The translations under genes and the position numbers were made by a program. A stretch of 59,541 nt of DNA from Sphingomonas oligophenolica (GTDB lineage Bacteria > Pseudomonadota > Alphaproteobacteria > Sphingomonadales > Sphingomonadaceae), in NCBI RefSeq assembly GCF_006438955.1, contig NZ_RCZK01000014.1, positions 30,384 to 89,924 on the forward strand. The letters are read 5' to 3'. Shown piece by piece: positions 54,229-59,541 of the stretch (position 1 is the first letter of the stretch; every line of letters begins with the position of its first letter). Under the pieces are notes generated by a model. It made no database searches and was not told the origin of the DNA. It worked only from the letters and a program-made list of their open reading frames with translations.

Positions 54229-55493
54229 GCAGCGGCCTTCGCTGCGCGAAACGCGATCGGCAGCGCCTTCAGCCCACGCAGCCCCGAATTGGTCCGCCAT
54301 TCGAGGTCGTCGCTCGTCACGCGGAGATCGTCGAGCTTGGCCAGCAACGCGGTAAACGCGATCCGCGCCTCCATCCGCGCGAGCGCCGCGCCGAAGCAGA
54401 AATGCGCCGCCCAACCAAATGCGAGATGGCGGTTGTCGGTGCGGGTCAGATCGAGCGTGTCGGGATCGGGGAAGCGGTCAGGATCGCGGTTGCCCGCCGC
54501 CATCACCGCCATTACCGCCTCGCCCTTGCGGATCAGCTTGCCGCCGATCTCGGTATCCGCGGGACAGATCCGCGCGGTATGCTGGCTCGGCGTTTCAAAG
54601 CGCAGCAATTCCTCGACCGCACTGCCGATGATCTCGGGATGGTCGCGCAACTGGGCGAGCTTGTCGGGCTGGCGGATCAGCGTCAGCAGGCCGTTGCCGA
54701 TCAGGTTGGTGGTTGTTTCCTGCCCGCCGACCATCGTGACGATCGTGTTGGCGATCACCTCGTCCTCGTCGAGCCGCTGCCCGTCGACCTCGGCGTCCAT
54801 CAGCGACCGGATCAGCCCTTCGTGCGGGTTGCGTTCCTGCTCGCGGATCGCGTCGCGGAAATAGCCGCTCATGTCGGCGACGCAGGTCAGCACCTCGCGG
54901 ATACGATCGGGGTTGTGCTGAAAATTGCCGAGCATTTCGGCGAAGGTCGCCGACCACGCTTTCAGCATCCGATGGTCGTCGAGGGGCACGCCGAGCAGCC
55001 CCGCGGTGACGATCGCGGGATAGGGTTCGGCGAAATCGGCGATCAGCTCCATCTCGCCGCGCGGCGCGGATTCGTCGATCAGCCGGTGCGCGATATCGTG
55101 GATCTTGCCTTCCATCGCCTCAACCCGGCGCGGCGTGAACGCGCTCATGCACAGCTTGCGCAACCGGGTGTGTGCGGGTGCGTCGAGGAAAAGCATCTGC
55201 TTCGCCATCACATCGGCCACCGGGCCGAGCGAGGGCAGCCCGAGCGCCTCCATTTTCTTGGGATCGGGGGTGCGATCGGCGCTGAATTCCTTCAACACGA
55301 CATGGACGTCGTCGTACCGCGTGACGACCCAGGTGTGCATGAACGGATCCCACATCACCGGCGCTTCCTCGCGCAGCCGCTGATAGAAGGGAAACGGATC
55401 GGCATGGACCGCCGGATCGAGCAGCTGAAACAGGCTCAGGCTCGGATCGAACGGCGCCGATGGTGCGATCGGCTGGGTCAGCGGGGCGTTCAT
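54225..55493 (-). CDS. Cytochrome P450 (bacterial CYP107-like), probably acting on carrier-bound amino acid
   Basis: A 422-residue P450. The I-helix has VTMVGGQETTTNLIG with the acidic-Thr pair in GQETT. The K-helix ExxR is AVEELLRFETPS, and the heme loop is FGWAAHFCFGAALARME with Cys as the iron ligand. There is no membrane anchor, so it is a soluble enzyme that needs external ferredoxin and reductase. It lies 12 bases downstream of the A-T gene and overlaps the C-A-T-TE gene by four bases. A P450 paired with a free-standing A-T protein is the known arrangement for beta-hydroxylation of a tethered amino acid (as for NovI and NikQ). That role is inferred. Confidence 0.93.
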   Translation of the reverse strand: MNAPLTQPIAPSAPFDPSLSLFQLLDPAVHADPFPFYQRLREEAPVMWDPFMHTWVVTRYDDVHVVLKEFSADRTPDPKKMEALGLPSLGPVADVMAKQMLFLDAPAHTRLRKLCMSAFTPRRVEAMEGKIHDIAHRLIDESAPRGEMELIADFAEPYPAIVTAGLLGVPLDDHRMLKAWSATFAEMLGNFQHNPDRIREVLTCVADMSGYFRDAIREQERNPHEGLIRSLMDAEVDGQRLDEDEVIANTIVTMVGGQETTTNLIGNGLLTLIRQPDKLAQLRDHPEIIGSAVEELLRFETPSQHTARICPADTEIGGKLIRKGEAVMAVMAAGNRDPDRFPDPDTLDLTRTDNRHLAFGWAAHFCFGAALARMEARIAFTALLAKLDDLRVTSDDLEWRTNSGLRGLKALPIAFRAAKAAA

Positions 55494-55505
55494 GGCGGGC
55501 AGCTC

Positions 55506-57380
55506 CTATTCGGCGGCGCGCGCGTGCGCTTCGTCGTCGCTCATCGCGTCGATCAGCGCCATCACGAGTTCCTCGATCCTCAGCGCGAGTTGGCGGATCG
55601 TCGGCGCCTGGAACAGATCGCGCAGCGTCAGTTCGATGCCGAACGCCTCACCGGCGCGCAGCACCACCTGCGTGCCGAGCAGCGAATGCCCGCCGAGCAG
55701 GAAGAAATTGTCGTCGACGCCGACCTTGCCGCGGCCCAGCACATCCTCGAGAATCGAGACGAGCCGTTCCTCGACCGGCGTCTGCGCGGCCGCGAAATCG
55801 GCCGAATCGAGCGCGTTGCCGTCCGCCGGTTCGGGCAAGGCGGCCTTGTCGAGCTTGCCGTTGGCGGTCAGCGGCAGCGTGTCCATCCGCACGAACGCGC
55901 TCGGGATCATATAATCGGGCAGGGTCTCGCCGAGGAACGCGCGCAGCTCTTCCGCCGAAACCGCGTCTGCCACGACAACATAGGCAACCAGCATGTCGCC
56001 GCCATCGCCGGCGGGTGCAGCGACCACCGCGCCCGATCGCACCGCCGGATGCCCGCGCAACACGCTGGCGGTTTCCTCGGGCTCGACGCGATAGCCGCGC
56101 ACCTTGACCTGGTCGTCGACCCGGCCGTTGAAGGTGATCTGTCCATCGGCGCGCCACGCGCCCAGATCGCCAGTGCGATACAGGCGTTCGCCACCAATGG
56201 TGACGAAGCGCTCGGCGGTCATGTCGGACATATGACGATAGCCGCGTGCGACCGACGGCCCACCGATGAAGATTTCGCCCTGCTCGCCCGGCGCGACGGG
56301 GGCGCCATCGCTGTCGAGGATATGGATTGTGGTCGCGCCGATCGGACGCCCGATCGGCGGCAGGCCCGTGTCCGCCGTCTCGGACGCGACGATCGCCGAC
56401 GTCGCGACGACGGTGCATTCGGTCGGGCCATAATTGTTGACCAGTTCGAACGGCAGGCCCGCACGTGGACGCCCGAGCAGACGATCGGCACCGGTGAGCA
56501 CATACCGCAGCCGCGTGCCCTCCGCCCAATCGTCGCGGATCAAATCCTGCGCGAGCGCGGTGGGGACGAACGCCACGGTGACGCCCTGCACGATCAGCCA
56601 CGCCTTCAGCCGCACGTCGGAGGTGCGCACCTCGTCCGGCGCCAGCACGACCGACGCCCCCGCGCACAGATAGGGCCAGACTTCCCACACCGAAGCATCA
56701 AAGCCGAGTCCCGCGAGGTGGCTGCCGCGATCCCCGGCGGTCACCGCGAAAGCATCGTTATGCCACTCGATCAGGTGCGCGAGATTGGCATGGGTCACTT
56801 CGACGCCCTTGGGCCGCCCCGTCGTGCCCGAGGTATAAATCACATAGGCCAGCGCATCGGGCGACACCGACGTCGCCACTGTATCAGCGTGCTCGCCCGA
56901 CAGCGCGGGCGCAGTCCAATCGAGCGCCAGCACCGGGGTATCGACGCCCGCCAGTCGTCCGGCGACCTCGTCGCGCCCTACCACCACCGCGCAGGCAGCA
57001 TCCTCGACGATCATCCGCAACCGCCCATCGGGCCACGCCGGATCGAGCGGCAGATACGCCCCGCCCGCCTTCCACGCCCCGAGCGCCACGGTCAGCTGGT
57101 CGAACGACCGCTCCATACAGATACCGACCAGGCTCTCAGGCCCCACCCCCAGCGTCCGCAACCACGCCGCCACCCGGTTCGCGCCCGCATCGAGGTCGGC
57201 ATAGCTCAGCGCGCCGCATGGCGCGATCAGCGCGGGCGCCTCGGGCCGCGACCGCGCCTGACCGGCGATGACATCGGACGCGACGAACCGGGGAGTTGGA
57301 CCGCTGGAGACGAGCGGCGCCGCTGGTGGCACGACGCGCGATTCGGATAACGCGGACGGATCGGAATAGTTGGTAGCCAT
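55506..57380 (-). CDS. Nonribosomal peptide synthetase, loading module A-T (predicted Leu)
   Basis: A 624-residue protein made of an adenylation domain (about 35-540) and one carrier domain (about 550-620), without a condensation domain. YVIYTSGTTGRPKG is the A3 motif and NNYGPTECTVVAT the A5 motif. Hand-read pocket positions give D-A-W-F-L-G-N-V-V-K, a leucine code. NFFLLGGHSLLGTQ holds the phosphopantetheine Ser. I start at 57380 (MATNYSDPSALS); an in-frame start at 57467 is possible, but the extra 29 residues look unnatural. It is the first gene of the peptide operon and should supply Leu, probably as P450 substrate, to the condensation domain of the second protein. Confidence 0.93.
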   Translation of the reverse strand: MATNYSDPSALSESRVVPPAAPLVSSGPTPRFVASDVIAGQARSRPEAPALIAPCGALSYADLDAGANRVAAWLRTLGVGPESLVGICMERSFDQLTVALGAWKAGGAYLPLDPAWPDGRLRMIVEDAACAVVVGRDEVAGRLAGVDTPVLALDWTAPALSGEHADTVATSVSPDALAYVIYTSGTTGRPKGVEVTHANLAHLIEWHNDAFAVTAGDRGSHLAGLGFDASVWEVWPYLCAGASVVLAPDEVRTSDVRLKAWLIVQGVTVAFVPTALAQDLIRDDWAEGTRLRYVLTGADRLLGRPRAGLPFELVNNYGPTECTVVATSAIVASETADTGLPPIGRPIGATTIHILDSDGAPVAPGEQGEIFIGGPSVARGYRHMSDMTAERFVTIGGERLYRTGDLGAWRADGQITFNGRVDDQVKVRGYRVEPEETASVLRGHPAVRSGAVVAAPAGDGGDMLVAYVVVADAVSAEELRAFLGETLPDYMIPSAFVRMDTLPLTANGKLDKAALPEPADGNALDSADFAAAQTPVEERLVSILEDVLGRGKVGVDDNFFLLGGHSLLGTQVVLRAGEAFGIELTLRDLFQAPTIRQLALRIEELVMALIDAMSDDEAHARAAE

Positions 57381-57472
57381 ACGTCTATTGAACCACCTAT
57401 TCGTTTGGTTTCCCTTAAAACCACCAATTTTGGCGTCACCGTGATCGGCGTCGGCGTTGGTCAACAACCGGA
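57381..57472. promoter_or_regulatory. Leader of the NRPS operon
   Basis: The 92 bases between the diguanylate cyclase stop and the A-T start are locally AT-richer (for example TTTTAAGGG and CCAAACGAATAGG on the minus strand) than the coding flanks and are the natural place for the operon promoter. No certain -35/-10 pair could be assigned. Confidence 0.3.
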
Positions 57473-59302
57473 TCAGGCCGCCAGGGTCAGCCGGTTGCGA
57501 CCACCGTGTTTGGACCGATAGAGCGCTTCGTCCGCCGCCTTCAGCACCGCCGCGGCGGAGTGCCCCGCGACGATCGGCGCCAGTCCCGCGCTCACCGTGG
57601 CGAACACGCGCTGCCCCGTCACGTCTTGGATCATGCGCTGCTCGAACCGCGCCCTGACGCGTTCGCAGACCACTGTCGCTTGATCGAGCGTCGCGTCGAG
57701 CAGGACGACGAATTCCTCACCGCCGAACCGCGCGACGATATCGTTGCCGCGCACCGTCGATCGCAACACGTCGGCGAACTCGGTGATGACCAGGTCGCCG
57801 ATCGCGTGGCCGAACCGGTCGTTGACGGTCTTGAAATGGTCGAGGTCGAAAATCGTGACGCAGCCGGGTCGCTCGTTTGCACCGACCTGCTCGACCACGT
57901 CGCCGAGCGCCAGATCGAACGCGCGCCGGTTCTTGAGTCCGGTCAACGCGTCGGTCGTCGCCATTTGCTGCAATTCCTGCTGCGCGGCGACGCGCTCGCT
58001 GATCTCGTGGATAATGCTGACCACCCCGGTCGGGCGATCCTCCTCATCGACGGTCGCGCGCGTGTGGGTTTCGAACCACCCTAATTCGCCGCCTTCGCGC
58101 ATGGCACGATACTGGACGATGAAGGTTTCGCTCGGGCACGCAAGCGCGCGGCGATGTGCGGTCACGACCGCGTCGACGTCATCCGCCATCACCAGGTCAT
58201 GCGGCTTGCGCCCCACCAGTTGTTCGGGGGCGTAGCCGCCGACCCGGCTGATTGACGGCGATACGTAGATGATCGTCCCATCCACCTCGAGCCGCATGAT
58301 GATGTCGCTGGTGCGGTCGAGGATGAGTTGCTGCAGCGCGCTGGTTGCTTGCAGCGAGACGAGCATCTGCCGACGCCGCTTCAACTCCGCCGCCGCGGGC
58401 AGCACGATCAGCACCGCGGTCGCCAGATAGAATTGCAGGAACTGCGCGCGCGCGCCGTCGCCGCCGACGATCAGGCTGATCGGCCCCAGGTCCTTGATCG
58501 TCAGCGCGGTCCCGATCGTCGCTACGATCGCGGTCGATACAACCGCGCCCATCCTGCCGAGCCGAAACACTGCGATCATCATCGGCAGGAAGGGCAGGAA
58601 TAACAACGGCAGCTTGGTCTGGACGAACACGAAGCCGGTCACGCCCGTCAGGATCACCAGCAGCACCATCGCTTCGCCCACGCCCCGCCGTCCCGCCTCG
58701 CGCGCCATGCTGATCGGCTCGCCACGAAACGCCAGGATCAGCAGCGGCGCGAAGGTGATCGTGCCCAGGCCATGGCCAGTGAACCAGTTCACCCAGTTTG
58801 ACCAAAAACCCGTCCCGGTCGCCGCCACGGCACAGGCCGCGCCGCCCAGTGCGCTGATTGCGGGGATCGCGATGCCCGCGACGACGATGAAGGTGCCGAC
58901 TTCGGCAAGCGATCCAAAACTGCCGATCGTCGGGAACCGCCGCTTGAGGCACCAGGCACCCGCCGCGGCCTCGGCCAGGTTGATCGTGGCCAGCGGCAAC
59001 GCCGCGCCCGTTCCCAGGCCGAACGCCATCGTCGCCACGACGCTCGCCACGCCGCAGCACAGCAGCGGTGGCCCCCAGCGCGCCGTCGGCAGCAAGATGA
59101 GTCGCGCCAGCAAAAGCGCGGTCGATACCCAGACAAAGGCGACCCCGCCGTCGAACCGCGTGAACCGGATCGTGAACGCCGCCAGCGCAAAATACAGAAC
59201 ACCCATCAGCGCCGCAGCGAGCCAGCCGCGGGCAATCGTCGATCGAAAAGGTAGTAGCGCCATCGGGACGCGGTAATCGAGATTACTTAACGGATCATAC
59301 AA
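57473..59302 (-). CDS. Diguanylate cyclase with MASE1 membrane sensor and PAS domain
   Basis: A 609-residue protein. Residues about 20-310 form a MASE1-type domain with eight to ten helices (FVWVSTALLLARLILLP and WSNWVNWFTGHGLGTITFAP are typical). A PAS domain follows at about 325-440 (IIMRLEVDGTIIYVSPSIS). The GGDEF domain ends the protein (TTDALTGLKNRRAFD, active site RFGGEEFVVL), so c-di-GMP synthesis is expected. It lies 92 bases upstream of the A-T gene on the same strand and could be transcribed into the peptide operon. That link to product formation is only positional. Confidence 0.92.
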   Translation of the reverse strand: MYDPLSNLDYRVPMALLPFRSTIARGWLAAALMGVLYFALAAFTIRFTRFDGGVAFVWVSTALLLARLILLPTARWGPPLLCCGVASVVATMAFGLGTGAALPLATINLAEAAAGAWCLKRRFPTIGSFGSLAEVGTFIVVAGIAIPAISALGGAACAVAATGTGFWSNWVNWFTGHGLGTITFAPLLILAFRGEPISMAREAGRRGVGEAMVLLVILTGVTGFVFVQTKLPLLFLPFLPMMIAVFRLGRMGAVVSTAIVATIGTALTIKDLGPISLIVGGDGARAQFLQFYLATAVLIVLPAAAELKRRRQMLVSLQATSALQQLILDRTSDIIMRLEVDGTIIYVSPSISRVGGYAPEQLVGRKPHDLVMADDVDAVVTAHRRALACPSETFIVQYRAMREGGELGWFETHTRATVDEEDRPTGVVSIIHEISERVAAQQELQQMATTDALTGLKNRRAFDLALGDVVEQVGANERPGCVTIFDLDHFKTVNDRFGHAIGDLVITEFADVLRSTVRGNDIVARFGGEEFVVLLDATLDQATVVCERVRARFEQRMIQDVTGQRVFATVSAGLAPIVAGHSAAAVLKAADEALYRSKHGGRNRLTLAA

Positions 59303-59502
59303 TTCGCGCGGCTGGCAATCGGGGAAACGGACGGTCCGCCTGTGTCGCCCGGCGCGCCACCAGCCGTCGACCGCCGCGCGCTAAGCGACGCCAGCGACGG
59401 ATAATCGGCCTGGTCGTCGTGGGCGGTGGTGGAGCCGAGGTCTGATCTTCCCTCGGTTTGACGGACACCGATGATAGGCTCTGCGGAGCCAGGAGGTGTA
59501 CG

Positions 59503-59541
59503 ATGGCGATGACGACGAAGCGTCGGTTTACGGACGAGTTC
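59503..59541 (+). CDS. IS3-family OrfA, first codons (runs off window edge)
   Basis: The ATG at 59503 opens MAMTTKRRFTDEF, the usual start of IS3-type OrfA proteins, with AGGAGG eleven bases upstream. The preceding bases (about 59440-59475, TTTGACGGACACCG) resemble a terminal inverted repeat of this IS group, so a possibly complete element begins here. Only 13 codons are in the window. Confidence 0.6.
   Translation, partial: MAMTTKRRFTDEF

Noticed and set aside
54138..57350. A 1070-codon open frame on the plus strand opposite the NRPS/P450 genes
   Set aside because: It is the antisense of three clear genes. High GC removes stops from the complementary frame, and its product is Arg/Gly/Asp-rich without domains.

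Overview
The window looks like a chromosomal segment of a high-GC alphaproteobacterium, most likely a sphingomonad (Sphingomonadales). The basis is GC-rich codon use, a light-driven proton-pump rhodopsin with its own retinal-forming oxygenase, a LOV-LuxR photoreceptor, a TonB-dependent receptor, GGDEF/EAL proteins and DUF559 genes inside REP-like palindromes. This assignment rests on gene content only. No rRNA, tRNA or CRISPR array was seen.

Layout. 1-2.1 kb is a graveyard of insertion sequences: a truncated IS3-type orfB, an IS110 N-terminus fused to the tail of another IS3 orfB, then degenerate DNA. 2.2-6.8 kb is a tight plus-strand operon for glycan or glycolipid assembly (GT2, Gfo/Idh/MocA oxidoreductase, methyltransferase, GtrA-like flippase, GT4). 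It faces two overlapping minus-strand genes for large multi-span membrane proteins (6.9-10.5 kb). 11.0-13.7 kb is a light cluster: LOV-LuxR regulator, proteorhodopsin-type pump, Blh beta-carotene cleavage enzyme, and a 43-codon stump of a CrtI-type desaturase. 14.0-18.8 kb holds a lipoprotein, a TonB receptor and acetyl-CoA synthetase. 18.9-20.7 kb is a tandem pair of exported ferritin-like proteins, the upstream one frameshifted. 20.9-24.5 kb has a secreted methyltransferase-like protein and a GGDEF-EAL-PilZ protein.

24.9-31.3 kb holds nrdA and nrdB, held apart by a DUF559 endonuclease gene whose start and end both lie in REP copies, an M28 peptidase, a DUF2171 gene and a small membrane protein. 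31.3-33.2 kb is an accessory islet: a lower-GC DUF4145 gene, an MT-A70 methyltransferase scrap, a DUF4160/DUF2442 pair and an IS3 remnant. 33.3-40.1 kb holds a large-subunit catalase, a four-gene minus-strand operon (glycosyltransferase, acyl-CoA-dehydrogenase-like, PIG-L deacetylase, methyltransferase) and a PHB-depolymerase-type esterase. 40.3-49.6 kb is mostly housekeeping: malic enzyme, SDR, mutS, a TonB-C-like exported protein and a polysaccharide flippase, with an IS481 remnant at its left edge.

49.6-57.4 kb is a compact nonribosomal peptide operon on the minus strand: A-T protein, cytochrome P450, C-A-T-TE synthetase and phosphopantetheinyl transferase. Hand-read specificity codes suggest Leu on the first module and Gly on the second, with the P450 likely oxidising the carrier-bound residue. 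The thioesterase has Cys at its nucleophile position. A MASE1-PAS-GGDEF diguanylate cyclase lies just upstream, and the window ends inside the first codons of another IS3-type orfA.

The strongest candidates for new biology are the NRPS operon, the LOV/rhodopsin/Blh cluster, the REP-bounded DUF559 unit and the GT2/ACAD/PIG-L/methyltransferase operon.
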